Positions 15,461 through 27,478 of a DNA stretch of 64,000 bases are shown here, piece after piece. Position numbers and translations under genes: made by a program. Location of the stretch: contig CM056993.1 in NCBI GenBank assembly GCA_029891345.1, forward strand, positions 112,086,623 through 112,150,622. Direction: 5' to 3'. Origin of the DNA: Dryococelus australis (taxonomy: Eukaryota; Arthropoda; Insecta; Phasmatodea; Phasmatidae). The notes below the pieces were generated by a model that was not told where the DNA came from, ran no database searches, and saw nothing but the letters and a program-made list of their open reading frames with translations. Numbering within the stretch: the stretch's first letter is position 1; every line of letters starts with the position of its first letter.

Positions 15461-16316
15461 TGTAACAGACTACTGTCCTGTATTCTCGTTGTAGTTCTCA
15501 GTAAACACCAGCAAACTAGCTCAGCGTGATTTCGAGACTTAGACTACATAATAATGAAAGTTTAAAGAAGAAGTTAAATGTTTATTGGAGATTTATTGTC
15601 GTCTCGGCAAAACAAACTATTAACACTCGCAGCTGATGAACAAAAGAAACAAGACAGAATGGCAGCCTTTATAAAATTAAACTTCTCACTTCAAGATTCA
15701 AGAGTTACGAAGACGAGAGAGAATCGTTACTCTTTTCTCTCCCGGTGTCCTATTGACACCTCGCACCGACAGAAAATAATTTTAATAGATATTTGAACTG
15801 AAATGTCCGAAATACAAAAGAAGTTTAAAGTCGCGGTGCTGGTCGGTGCGAGTATCATGATCACTCGTTGCAGGCTGTCCGACTGACAGCTAACAAACGA
15901 TTGTGCTGCTGCAACAAACTGTTGTGATACCAGAGAAAGGTCGTGCTTCCCTATATATTGATCAAAAGTTTCCTCATTGAAAACATATTGTTTTCGAGCA
16001 GTCGGTCACGTCAGCTAAAGGTGATCTCTGTTATTTTCCTTGTTTCACCATGTCGTGCAATGCAGTGGCAATGTGTTTCGTTTATCAACCCAGTGAAAAG
16101 GAAAAGATTCGCTAACGTCCTATGAAGTCTGTTGTTGAAGTCTTTTACTACTGATGAAATGAGGAAAGAAAAATAATCAATTTGGAAAAACGAAAATATA
16201 TAAAATACAAACAAGTTGTCATTGCCACGACCTTTCAAATATTACTATTACTTCCCTTGATTGAATTACTACCCTTGATTGTGATATAGACAATTGAAAT
16301 ACTTCCTGAATATACC

Positions 16317-16392
<76 letters not shown>

Positions 16393-16407
16393 GTGTATCT
16401 AGCTACA
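15461..16407 (-). mobile_element. LTR1 copy 1, solo LTR with AAGT target duplication
   Basis: On the minus strand it begins TGTAGCTAGATA (at 16407) and ends CCTGTTACA-type sequence (at 15461), giving TGTA...TACA termini. AAGT flanks it on both sides (15457-15460 and 16408-16411). Its reverse complement matches LTR1 copy 2 (61605-62370), including the TATA region (near 15951-15960) and AATAAA (complement at 15592-15597). It is 947 bp against 766 bp because of an expanded TA/TG tract (16323-16397) and about 115 extra bp near 16033-16145. No internal retrotransposon sequence remains, so it is a solo LTR. The 4-bp duplication fits Ty3/gypsy-like integration. Confidence 0.9.
16323..16397. repeat. 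(TA)n(TG)n microsatellite inside LTR1 copy 1
   Basis: About 55 bp of TA followed by TG repeats, at the place where LTR1 copy 2 has only GATATATATAATTGG. It is an expansion after insertion. Confidence 0.95.
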
Positions 16408-16869
16408 AAGTGTAGAATGCAGTCTGTCTGGAGCTCCTCCAGACCCTGGATTTCCACTTCGTGCCACTCCAGCACTGACGTCGTCACATTTCAATCACTC
16501 GCTGCCATCGGGGAGTTGGGGGGGGGGGGGGGGGCTCAACGCTCTGAGTATTTATATGCTGGCGGCAGTGGGCCAGCCCGAGTTTGTTATCCAAACAGGG
16601 AGCTCACAAGAATTCTATTGTCTGTATAACCTTAACTGGTCATGTGCGGCCCCCTGGAGCTCGCCACACTACTCCCCAGGTCGAAATAGTAGTCCTTCCC
16701 AGCTGCTGTAGGATAGATAGTAAATTTACATCATTCTGGTAGCTAGTATTTGAATTGGTGGTGTCGGGAATCTCAGGCATAGATCATCGTCTTATAGTCT
16801 ATTGCTGGCATTCGCAATTAGAGGCATTGTCGAGGGTAGAATACTAATTTCGAGGTACCATTGCACAAG

Positions 16870-17185
16870 AATTAAGATATGAATAGAAATTAAATTGAAA
16901 ATTTTTTTTGGCAAGGTAGAAAAAATTAATTTGCATTGCATTGGAAACTTGTTACATAGTTTAAAACACTGGAAATTGCCTATACACGTTGTGTACTGAG
17001 ATCACGGAAAAGAAGGAGGTACATCCATTGCCAGATTTAACGTTTAAAAAGCTCCCGAAATACTAGGGAGTGGAAGTTTTTGTGCGCACCTGTGCTAGAA
17101 AGTTAATCTCAAGTAATTTAACATTTGATTTTACGTGCCTGCTGGCTTATGTTTGATTTTAAATTTACATTGAATTGACGCGTGC
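16870..17185 (+). repeat. Inverted repeat, left arm (about 310 bp)
   Basis: Matches the reverse complement of 19945-20265. Shared blocks include GGCAAGGTAGAA, AGTTTAAAACACTGGAAA, GGGAGTGGAAGTTT and CTGCTGGCTTA. Similarity fades at both ends. The two arms enclose about 2.8 kb containing Gypsy-2. Confidence 0.75.
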
Positions 17186-17224
17186 CGCTTATACATCTAA
17201 TTTAATAAGATTAGGACTCATCAC

Positions 17225-18538
17225 CTATAGTACCTCGTCCACCACTACAGACGTGGGTGACACTTTACCTACCTACAGGCAATGGGAATTTTGAGCAAAT
17301 CTTTCTCTCACCTGGAGGATACGCTACCTGGTAGTCATTCCCCCTGCTCCTTCTCCCCGTTGAGAGCCTACAAGCTGCCCAGAGATCTTTGAAGCATTGA
17401 GCATGCCCCCTGTGGTTCCTTCACCGTCTATGACCAGTAAACCCGACAACCAGTGAACATGCCCACCAACATGTTAAATTCCCTTTGTCTCCTCAAGAGA
17501 TCTTCTTTAGACAGTTAAGAAGTATTATATATATTTTCTCGTTAAGCTCTTTGTTTCCCATTCTCCATTTGAACCAGGTCGCCTACACCTGGCCAGCGTA
17601 GTAACATTCAGCACTCAATTGCCTGGTAGGAGGTAGCATGCGTTGCATGTTTATTGAGACTTCAATAAACATACTGTTGATTCCTTCTTCTCAGCTTTTC
17701 TCTATTAGAGTATCTGTCTGGTTACCCGCTAGATACAGGTTGCTACGTACACCTTTGACAAGGACCGGGGAATTTATAACTACCAAATTAACTTCAGCCA
17801 CCTGAGCCCTTCAGGGGTCCATCATATTTTCACACACCCATTAGACGGCCATCTGTTGCTTGCCAAACTACCACAGCATTGCTTTCAGTGCCAATGGGGA
17901 GGAACAGAGGAGCCACGACCACTAGCAACACCTTCACCCAGAGAGGGGTGACAGTCTCTGTTTATTGCCTTATCCCACAGCACTGCTTCCAGTGCCGGGA
18001 TATACCGTGACTTGAGATCTACCTTCCATTCCTATGTGGACGCACACCCAGTGACAGCATTGGTGACCCAAACAGCTCCACATCTCTGATCAGCCCGCAT
18101 AGCGTGGGTGATCAGTGGAGACTTTACAGTGCCTGGTCAGCAAGCCAAAACCGGACTTACACTATAACTTGTGTACAGTATTTGAGTCAAGGTGTACCCA
18201 GTAACCTGTGAGTGGAGGATTCTGTCCGCTAGACCAAAAGCGAGGTAATTGAGTTAGCTAGGCGACGAGAGGCGAGGAGTGTTGGCTAGTACTCACTTAC
18301 TCCTACTTCTTGGGTGCCGTGTTGATGGTGTACTTGGTCAAGTCGTAACGAGCCTTACCCACACCGTGGTTGCGGTTCCACAGGTGAGATTCGTTTGTCC
18401 AGAAGTGGATGTTATTCCAACCGAACCTCTCTTCTGTACTGGTCAACAATCCTCTTACCACAGGATGGCACGAAGAGTGAATGAGTATGCATGGAGAAAC
18501 AAATAATTCCACAACCGGAGCCGTCAATACTGACTCAT
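17225..18538. other. LTR-like, GC-richer segment next to Gypsy-2
   Basis: A block with pyrimidine-rich stretches, a possible AATAAA (CTTCAATAAACATAC near 17670) and the phrase CACCTGGCCAGCGTAGTAAC (17586-17605). A related phrase occurs at 36909-36928 (CACCTGGTTAACGTAGTTTA). It could be LTR or untranslated sequence of a retrotransposon. I cannot prove that it belongs to Gypsy-2, which ends at 18539. Confidence 0.35.
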
Positions 18539-19740
18539 TCATGATTTGGGCAGCGCGGTTCCGTTCCGCCTGCCTTTCCGGTGTAGGCTGAGAAAGTGTA
18601 CTTTACTGTCTGGTGGCAAGTAGCGCTGCGTGTCGCTCCCTACACCTGAGGCTGTGCCCTGGGGAAGACCTGTAAAACTTACTTCACTGGCACTAGTTGT
18701 GTTAACATTTACATGTGAATTTATGTTACCACTTTCTTTGTGTACACTTGGGAATCCCTTAAAATAACTCTGATTTGGTGTATCATTACAGGCATTAACA
18801 GAAAAGCCCAGAAATGGTGTTGCACTACTACTTCCCTCCACCTCCTCACTACTAGGTGTTGAGTGTTCTGTCTGTTCAAAACCCTTAAATGACAGTTCAT
18901 TACTTTGTCTGGGTGTTCCCGTGTTAGTGTTGTTGTCTTCCTCAGTGTACATGTTGACATTTCCCTGTGCACTCCCTGGTAAAATACTCCGAGCTCGCTG
19001 AGGTACTGGGCGTAACGTCGTCTACTTGCCTCTCTTCCCTACAGGTGTTCGGGCTATACACATGTCAACACTGTGCCATTTTGTGACATGTCATGGCCCC
19101 AACTTCACTAGATACATGAAATTTCCCATCTTTTCCAGCACTCTCACTGCCTTGTCCAGCTAGGTGCTATCTAGCACAGTACTTTTTCACCCTGGCCGAT
19201 AACAGGTTTTCTCTGACATACACGTACATTCAGAGTACAAGTTTGGTTGGCAGCCTCTTGCTCTCCGGTACCCACACATTACAGTAGCTGATTTGGTTCT
19301 CCCTGGCTTCCTCATGTATTTGCGCCTGGTATTCGACAGTTTGTTCAGGTGGTCTGGGCGGGTTTTCACGGGGTGCTCCGGGATCACGAAGTTCGCCGTC
19401 TTATACCATCTCTGCGGGTATCGTCCCAGTTGCCGCATTTACTATATTTCTTAGGCAAAACATTACCTCCGGGATCAATTCGGTCCACCTAGTGTTATCT
19501 TTTACTAACCGGACACGTAATTAGATTTTTACATAGTGGTTACGTCTCTTGGTTGGGTTATCCCTGTGATGATATGCTGGGATGGTACGGTGTTCTGTTT
19601 CCCACCTGGTACAGTATTTTCTCCTCTTTCGCCCCACAAATTGTGTACGATTGTCTGTCAACAAATACTCGGGGTGTCCCCACCTCGGAAAAACTCATTG
19701 TGTATGCAAATGTGTAATACTATCTGGTTAATGGTAATAC
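18539..19740 (-). pseudogene. Gypsy-2: second copy of the Gypsy-1 family (integrase to tail)
   Basis: The minus strand aligns with Gypsy-1 from about 1235 to the tail near 2000. The part near 19715-19590 matches the sequence around the second catalytic Asp, 19490-19190 matches the region after the Glu, and 19190-19100 the GPY/F region with deletions. The frame is broken several times. The C-terminal tail stays open at 18539-18952 (137 residues), rich in Ser, Asn, Thr and Glu, and begins with a tail equivalent to that of Gypsy-1 (MYTEEDNNTNTGT against [13 protein letters not shown]). It extends far beyond the Gypsy-1 tail, which is cut by the microsatellite, so it shows more of this family's 3' coding end. 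No catalytic activity is possible. Confidence 0.85.
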
Positions 19741-19944
19741 AATGGTGAGTAACTTAAGAATAAGTCTTAAATAAATATAACAAGCCGACATCTAGAAATT
19801 TTGCTGTGCCTGACAAAGTACGACTTTGCCATGCAGCATCGCCAACATCTACATGCGAACTTCCTTTCTTACAGGAAGCAAACTATCTAGAATCTAAGTC
19901 TCCCTTTTAAGCAAAAAGAATTTTGTATACGTTTAATTACTAAA

Positions 19945-20265
19945 TGTAAATTTCAAATCAAACGTAAGCCAGCAGGCATGTAAAATCAAATGTTAAATTG
20001 ATTGAGAGTATCTTCCAAGCATGTTGTGAGTGAAGTAGTACAACCTATGTGCACAATAAACTTCCACTCCCTATTACCTATGTCCACCGCCTAGTATTCG
20101 TGAGCTTTTTTAAAATGTTAAATGTGGTCTCACTACACTACTTGCATATGCATTTTCCAGTGTTTTAAACCATGTAAGAAACTTCCTATGTTATACTAAT
20201 TCATTTCTTCTACCTTGCCAAAATGTTTCAATTTAACTTAAATTTATATTTAACTCTTATAGACC
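19945..20265 (-). repeat. Inverted repeat, right arm (about 310 bp)
   Basis: Reverse-complement partner of 16870-17185. Possible explanations are two independent insertions of one repeat, or termini of a composite element. Confidence 0.75.
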
Positions 20266-23226
20266 TTGGCCTCACTTAATAATGTATACACTTTTTGCTA
20301 ATTATTTGTGTACATATATAGTGATAAATTTTCATCATGATTGCAATTGAGGATTACATAATTGCTCATGCCTTTATGTGGCAGTTATATCTTAATTGTA
20401 AGGAGACCTCTCTTAGTCCCCATGTTTGTAATTTTTTTGTTTGTTTCACATGGTATAAATAACAACTAATAAAGAGGTTAAAATTGCCTCTTAAATGATT
20501 ACAGTTGTACTGGATTACCAAGTACTTGAACCTTAAAATCTAAACTTGAGAAACCAAAATGGTTGACAAAATTTGCAGTACATATAGGGTTAATGGGAAT
20601 TAAATGATTTGGTACATCAGAGAAATATGCCATATCTACACTTATTTATATAATCCATTGAGAGGCTGTCATAGCAGCAATAATATGAAACATGCAGTGA
20701 CAAGGATGCATAATCCATCATTTTGATGTGATACTTACTTTGTACTAAAGACTCAGTGGTCTCATATTAAAATAATTCAAGAATTTCAACATCTGTTGCA
20801 AATGGTAACCAATTAACTATATTAAAAAACCCTGGCAAACATGTTCTGGTTGACCACTACTAGTGTAATTAATTGTACAACAAAGTTGTAAGGCTCACTT
20901 CAGAGGATTGCAATACAGTATTGTATATTACATATAACTTGGCAATTTAAATGCCAGACAAAAGGGCTGGATACTTATTATGAAAATACACATGTTTACT
21001 AAGTACACCTATATAACTAACATTAACAATTTGTCGTAGTGCAATTGAGCTTGCTGAAATGCAAATACCTATAATTGGTGTGAACTTACTTATAACATAC
21101 TTGTAAAAGAGAAACTTGGTTGACTTGTAATGTAGAAGACATAAAATATCAAGGTATGCAGAATTATACTGATAGTATGCAGAAATAAGTTTCAGAGGGG
21201 AACAAAATAAAGTTATTTTTTTTAGAAATTATAGGGCTTGGCCTTAAGTGGTACTGAATACTTGCAGCATTTATGAAACTTACTCTTTTTATACCCCATT
21301 ATATGGGTATGCTACAACATTCTTTACTCTTATAGGCCTGGCTGTCAACAAGCCTAATGAACTGTATGTTTGTTTAATTTGTATTTTGTTGATGTGTCAT
21401 AATTGGAGTAATTTTGATGAGCTTAATATACTTCACCATAATACAAAATCTTGTTTGTGATGTGGATATTCTAAGAGTACATCGTTTCAAGTACCTACAG
21501 GTATTCAATACTGCTCTATTTGTGTGGGTTATCCGAATTCTGGTCATGATGTGCGTTCCGCACAGACCATGTATAGGTGTTGACCAAGACTGTTTGGTGT
21601 TGTTGAAAGTTGCAAAAGTATAGTGTGATTTAGTGCTAGTCTTCTCATAATTAAATTGAAAAATGGCCGGCAGCCAAGACGTTTCGGCATAGTGTGAAAC
21701 ATGACTGGCATTATGGGAACAGCTGGAAGCAGAAAATATATTGCTGCAGTGACTTTGAGCATCGACAGCGGGAAGTGAGCTCCTCACTCCCTGCTGTGGT
21801 CAGGGCTGACTGCTCTGGTTCCCATGGTGATGGCTGGCGCATGCGCAAGGCACGCCTCATGCCGGCGTATGCTGCCAACCACGTCTTGTGGGAACAGCGG
21901 CTTGCTGCTGTTGTAATGGCGCCGCACAGAATGTGAGGTTGGCGGCCCTTGCTCATGACTCCGCCCCTGGGAGGTGCTGCAGTTTTGCAGTGTCATGCCA
22001 GCAGCTAGGACGAATGGACATACGCTTTATGTTGCCTGCTCCTTGCCTTGTAATGCACGTCAGCACACCCTGGTTGCAGTGTGGGCTAGCTGCCTTGGCG
22101 ACGCCCAACGGCTCTCAAGCTTCACACATTGAAACAATTTCCCCCACATAGATTCTCATAATTACTGTAACATATTGTAAATAAATTATTAAACACTTAT
22201 CATAATTAACACGTATAAAATTTTACTTTCACCTTGAAATGGCCACGGTGGCGATGTGTAATTTCTATAAGAGGTCCCTGCTATCGGCGTATTTGTGTCA
22301 CTAATTTTACTTCAATATGGTGTGGCACCCACACATATAATAATCTAATTTAACGTATGACCCTTTCATAAAAATTTTATATGCCACAATAAAATTTTGT
22401 TTTTAATAATTTAGTTGTATGCGCATTTCATTGTATTGACTTACATTCGCAATAACTTTCTGTTAATTGATTTGTTGCTTTCATAGTACGCTGGTTTGTA
22501 ATCAATGGTAACTGCCGTTGAGTGAACAATTTGATGGTGCACGTGGCATGTGTTATTAAAACAATGAACCGTGCTCTGAAGGCGCGGTGTTATGATAGCT
22601 TGGTACAATGTGTTGTGCCGCAGACTACGTGTTTGTCAGCAGTGTTTTGTGTATATATGGTAACACCGCAATTTAGGTCGTGCCAAGGCAGTGGTGTGGC
22701 AATGGTGTCTGGCTGTGCGTCGGAGGGTGGGGGGGAGTGTTGCGCTTGGGTTTGTATCCTTGAACCAGCTGTGCTCACGCAATTCGTTGCGTCAAATTTT
22801 TACACGGCCTCACAGCAATTTCTGTGTTTCGTCGTTGACGGGCTTGTTGAAAACTATGTGCGGCGTGAATATCGTGTATTTAAAATATTTTCAACACTGG
22901 TTGCTTGCTTCAATTTACACTTTATAATATAAAAATTCAAACTGTAACCTGTACTTATTTAATATATTAAATTAAAAATGTATTCTGCCTCTGATCTTGT
23001 ATGTTACATTTTATTTTATTTTTTTTACTCTTGTATCACACATTGATACCACCCTGTTTTTATTATTTGTTAGCATAATTTGTAACTTTTTGGCAATATA
23101 AAATTATATTCTTAATCCTCATTAGTGTTCATAATGAAAATCTTTTCCTAATATGTTAAGGTATCATACTCTTCAATCTCCTTTATATAGTGGTATTATA
23201 AATTATACATACTTATTCCTATGTAT
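20266..23226. other. No gene seen; CpG-richer island at about 21740-22140
   Basis: Mostly AT-rich and featureless. Around 21740-22140 GC and CpG content rise sharply (for example GGCGCATGCGCAAGGCACGC), ending abruptly in AT-rich DNA. It has no recognisable frame or paralogue in the window and could be a fragment of a GC-rich repeat. Confidence 0.55.
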
Positions 23227-25160
23227 TGATGCCGGCTAACAGCCAGCGGCGCTAGAGCCCATGATGGCGCTCACCATGCACATGTCACGTGTCCCGCATG
23301 GGCGCAAAGAGGCCAATAATTTTGAACTTTCGTATAAATGTTTTTTTCAGTGTCAAATGTGTTATATTGCCTTTGCAGTGTTTAATATGTCTTAAAAATG
23401 TTTTAAAAAGTTTGTACTAATTTTAAATTGTTTGGTTGTAAAATTCAAAGGGTCCGCAGCACCGAGATTAAGAACACTTAATATTCCAGCATGAACGCCA
23501 TTATAAAGAGACACTAAAATAATTTCGAAATTCATGACAAAAATATAGGAATGTAAAACAATATTTAATTTAATTTGCGCCATTTTATTTTCAATAATAA
23601 AATATTTTATTCGGCGTGCATAGCACTTCCGCTTATGTAAACCCTGTAGGCGGTCATGGTAGGTCCGTGCGACGCTTGTATCTGGACAGTCTGTCGAGGA
23701 GAGCTGGCAAGATAAGACACTGTCACGTATACACTACAAAGTTTGTTCACTGATTTTGGTTTCCATAGTTAATTTAGTTTACCGGTTAACCTTTGCTTGC
23801 GTATGTTTTGCCAGATATTTTCCCCAGCATTATGCTTCCGCTTTATTAATTTCTTGCGCCCTTGTGGCATTTTTAACTTAATCGAGGAGAAGGAGGAGAA
23901 AGATGTCGGAGAGGTCACGCGACGCGCGCAACATGAATCAGGCGACATCTGCCTATGTTTATGGCATTTCATTGTTACTTATGCGTTGTTGTTTCTAGAC
24001 ACAATTTTAAGAGCTTTTTTTTTATGTTTGTGTTTGAGGGTAATTTTTGTGTATGAATATTTTACGGTAACATCATGTATAACCATCTGGCCGACAGACG
24101 CCAAATCTTTGTATACGCTATAGTTGTGTTTGAGAGCTTATTTATGTAACATCAAATCTGCAATATTTATCTCATGGATTTTATTCAGGGTTCAATGTAT
24201 TTTTCACGTAAATTGATGCTTTTGTACTTGACTACGCTGTCACTTTAATGTATGATTTTACAGTCATCAGGCATATTACACACCTGTAACCACTACAATT
24301 GTAAAGAGAATAATTTTCTCAGCAAGAATAACCTTTTGTCTGAATTTAGTTTTTTCGTTTCTACGCATAAATATTGCAATTTCACCTGCACCATGTGGTC
24401 CGCTATGAAATTCATCCAGTGGCATCTGCGCCATCTAGCTTGTTTTCACACTTGTGTGTTTATTGTGAATATTCATCTTATGTCCCATCTATTTTCATGC
24501 ATTATTCAAGGGTTTATGTAATTTTGTAATTAGTGTACAGTGCAATTATTCCCGTCCTAGCCGGCTCTGTGTATAGGTTGTCACCACACTACCCACGTGC
24601 TGGAGGGCGAGTCCCGACGAATTTGCGTTAGTAATGCAGAGTAATCACACGTGTTAATATGTATCAAGGGTTTCATTTGTAATTCACTGTGTACTGTCTT
24701 CAGGGAAAAACCATCAGTCCACCCTGGCGGCTGTCCGCCCTCTTCCCTTGTGAAGGCTGTGCTTTCATACACCTCAGTGAGCTCATCCTTTTAGCTATGG
24801 GCTAGAGTAATTGCGGGCTGGGGAGCACCCAAACATGACTGAGATAATCATTTCTTTGGCGTGTTGATGTGCATGTATAATAACAATAAAAACAAGTCTA
24901 CAGTGAACTTATATCTTTTATTCAGTAGTGACAGTGTCCCAGCCACATAAGTTTTATTTAGTGTTTATTCCAGTGATGTTTAGTAAAAAGTTAGGTATTG
25001 CCTACGTGTTTGTAAGTACACACGGGTAAGACGGACACACAGAACCGACAGCATCCCTGAGAACCATGAGTTTCAATAGTGCGGTGATTGGGAAGCACCG
25101 GTTGTGCCCAAATTACCGGTAAGTATTTGTGTCATTATTCGTCTCGTGTCACACCCGATG
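23227..25160 (+). mobile_element. R1: copy of an unclassified element of about 1.95 kb
   Basis: Begins TGATGCCGGCTAACAGCC and ends in CACCCGATG, where a GT microsatellite replaces the last bases. It is collinear with R2 (minus) and R3 (plus, interrupted). Shared blocks include GTACTAATTTTAAATTGTTTGG-type sequence, AATATTCCAGCATGAACG, GGACAGTCTGTCGAGGAG, GAGAAGGAGGAGAAAGATG, CACCACACTACCCACGTGCT, GATTGGGAAGCACC and CCGGTAAGTATTTGTG. No coding frame is conserved through the three copies, so it is noncoding: a non-autonomous DNA transposon or a long solo LTR. Confidence 0.85.
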
Positions 25161-25235
25161 TGTGTGTGTGAGTGTGTGTGTGTGTGTGTGTGCGTGTGTG
25201 TGTACGTGTGTGTACGTGTGTGGGTGTGGGTGTAT
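25159..25235. repeat. (TG)n microsatellite
   Basis: TG-rich run with variants, fused to the right end of R1. Confidence 0.95.
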
Positions 25236-26840
25236 ATATATAAAACCATTATATGAAGTTTTTCAATTGTCTACGGGGCCCCACAATAACATATTAACGT
25301 CTTCAGTTTGACAAAAATCTTCAATTCAAACACTTCTTAGATTATCCTAAACATATTACTTAATTCTTAAATCTATTGTGGCCATGTACTACTCCTTCAC
25401 CTACTAATTATTCGTCTTGACCTTACTTATAATGCTTCTTGCGTAACACATTTTCTAATTCAATATTCTCTATATTAATAAGGGTCCTAATTTCACTGCT
25501 GTGGCTTCTTGTCTAGGGCTGAGAAAGACACTTTCGTTAGCCTTACAATGGAAGTCCCCTATTTCCGTTCTGTCCTTATGCTGACGGAAATTCTCCATCC
25601 CCACAGTGGATTTAATGAGCTTGTTTGTTCTCTCAGGTGAGAAACAATTAATGCCGGGTTCTGCCCGATATGTCCATTCGTGAACAATAAAATGTGTAGC
25701 TACTGAGACAGTGGACTTAGTGCAATGTGGCAGCTGGCAAATGCCTGCGTGACATGGACCATGCTACGTTATGTAGTACTTCACCTCGCCACATGTGACC
25801 CTACCATATGGCGTACCTGAAGACTGTGCTGTGTAATATATTAGTTCGAATTTGCCTTTGTATGAGTACAAAACTGTATTATGCTCCTTATTGCCAATTA
25901 TTTAGTGTCATAAATATATTTTAGTGGCATGTGCATGCAGTGGCTTCAAAATTTAAACAGAAATACCCCCAAATGCCTTTATCGTGATACTTATACTGCA
26001 GTGCCACTTTATTTTCCAAATCAATTTTGCGAGGGCAGGAGGGGTTTGTGTGCTACAGACGGGGGATGTGGATTTCTGCCATATGATGAGGTTTTTTGTT
26101 TTGTGAGTCTCCTCCATGTTCCAACATAATTTTATATACCTGTGGTGAGTGTGTTTTGAGGCGGAAGCTTGCTCAGCATGTTTGTCAGCACTGGTTAAAT
26201 CACAGATTTATTATTGCAAGTTTGGCTCGTTGTATTGTGAAAATTACTGGGTGCGGCGTGGTCTGTGTCCGTAATTTGTGCTGCACACTTTGAATAATCT
26301 TATACTTAAATTAAATTACAAAGGAAAAGAAGAGTTTAGAAAGCACTCCTAAAACATATATAAGCACATTGAAGAAACAGGAAGCGTTTCTGTCGGGAGT
26401 GGGATGGGTGTTGTGACATTGTACAGTGTGGCTAGCAAGGTCATCTACGCGTGCCTACTGCTAACTCGCACTGTTGTGTATTAATCTACCTCAATGACGC
26501 ATACTGCACGTGCTTTGACTGCGGAAAAACTAACAGCTGTTAAGCACCCCGCCAATATGTTTGAGTTCCAAATGTAATTGACGAACAATACCGGCTATAA
26601 AATACACTATAATAAGGATTTATTAATAATATGAAAGCACAAGGAAATACACTAGCAAAACAGGAAGACATCAGTCGGTAATTAATTGTAATGCCTATGC
26701 GTGACATGGTTGGCTGCACAGCCACGTATCTTTTAGCTGCGTACAGGAACTTACATGAAGTGGAATTAAAATTCCTAACTAAAAAAGAGCTGCTCTCTTA
26801 AGTGCGAGGTGGAAACATGAGACGCTGCACCAGTGTAGTA
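25236..26840. other. No gene seen
   Basis: I recognise no gene or repeat. The short frames are unremarkable and do not continue across possible splice sites. Confidence 0.55.
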
Positions 26841-27478
26841 GTAGTCCCTATCCCTAACTCTACTCATGCTCTTTCCTGTCACCTTTGAGCCAGTTGGTTG
26901 CTGCTAGTCAGCTTAATATCAAATGCAATAGGATAGGGAGGCGTACTGGGGGGTAGCTTGCTACAGAATGCTAGTCATTAAGAGAGGGGTTACTACAAAA
27001 CACCTTTATTACATACTCTGAACAGAATAGTACATTAATTACATTACAACAAGGAACACAAATACTTTACATTTACTTGGGGATGACAAGTTGAATACAA
27101 GAATATTAAGAATATTACCATGCTGCTACTCCCATCCTTGCCAACGTATGTATCAGCTAGTAATTAACTGGACCTCGAGATCAGGGATGGCACCCTACTG
27201 GCTGGCCGGAATTATACTCACGAAATATCAGAAGTGTAGAATGCAGTCTGTCTGGAGCTTCTCCGGACCCTGGACTTCCACTTCGTGCTGCTTCGGGACT
27301 GACATTGTCACAGTTCAATCACTCGCTGCTGTTTGATGGGGTGGGGGCTCGACGCTCTGAGTTTTATACTCTGGCAACAGTGGGTCAGCCAGAGTGTGTT
27401 TTCCAAACAGGAGGCTCGCAAGAATTCTATAGTCTGTACAACCTTAACTCGTGTGCAGCTCCCTGGAGCCCACTATGA
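26841..27478 (-). mobile_element. LTR2 copy B (LTR-like), uninterrupted
   Basis: 638 bp collinear with LTR2 copy A, starting GTAGTCCCTATCCCTA on the plus strand. On the minus strand it carries a good TATA box (AGTATAAAACTCAGAGCG, near 27352-27369) and AATAAA (complement at 27005-27010). At 27232-27235 there is a single AAGT where copy A has LTR1 between two AAGT copies, so this is the empty site for that insertion. No internal retrotransposon sequence adjoins it. Confidence 0.75.

Larger units (their letters stand above)
15051..16663 (-). mobile_element. LTR2 copy A (LTR-like), interrupted by LTR1
   Basis: The parts 15051-15460 and 16412-16663 together correspond to 26841-27478 along their whole length. 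On the minus strand the element has a TATA box with initiator-like sequence (AGCATATAAATACTCAGAGC, 16541-16560) and a downstream AATAAA (complement of TTTATT near 15220), the layout of an LTR. Length without the insertion is about 660 bp. A run of Gs (16518-16534) lies beside the promoter. Exact termini and target duplication are not resolved. The interruption is a solo LTR of another family. Confidence 0.7.

Noticed and set aside
21374..22932. Frames of 70-137 codons on both strands near the CpG-rich stretch
   Set aside because: They overlap each other in opposite directions, contain no recognised motif and show no splice-compatible extension.
23903..23990. A short ATG frame in R1 after a purine-rich leader (MSERSRD...), also present in R3
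   Set aside because: In R2 the reading register after the ATG differs and the frame soon ends in all copies, so coding is not conserved.
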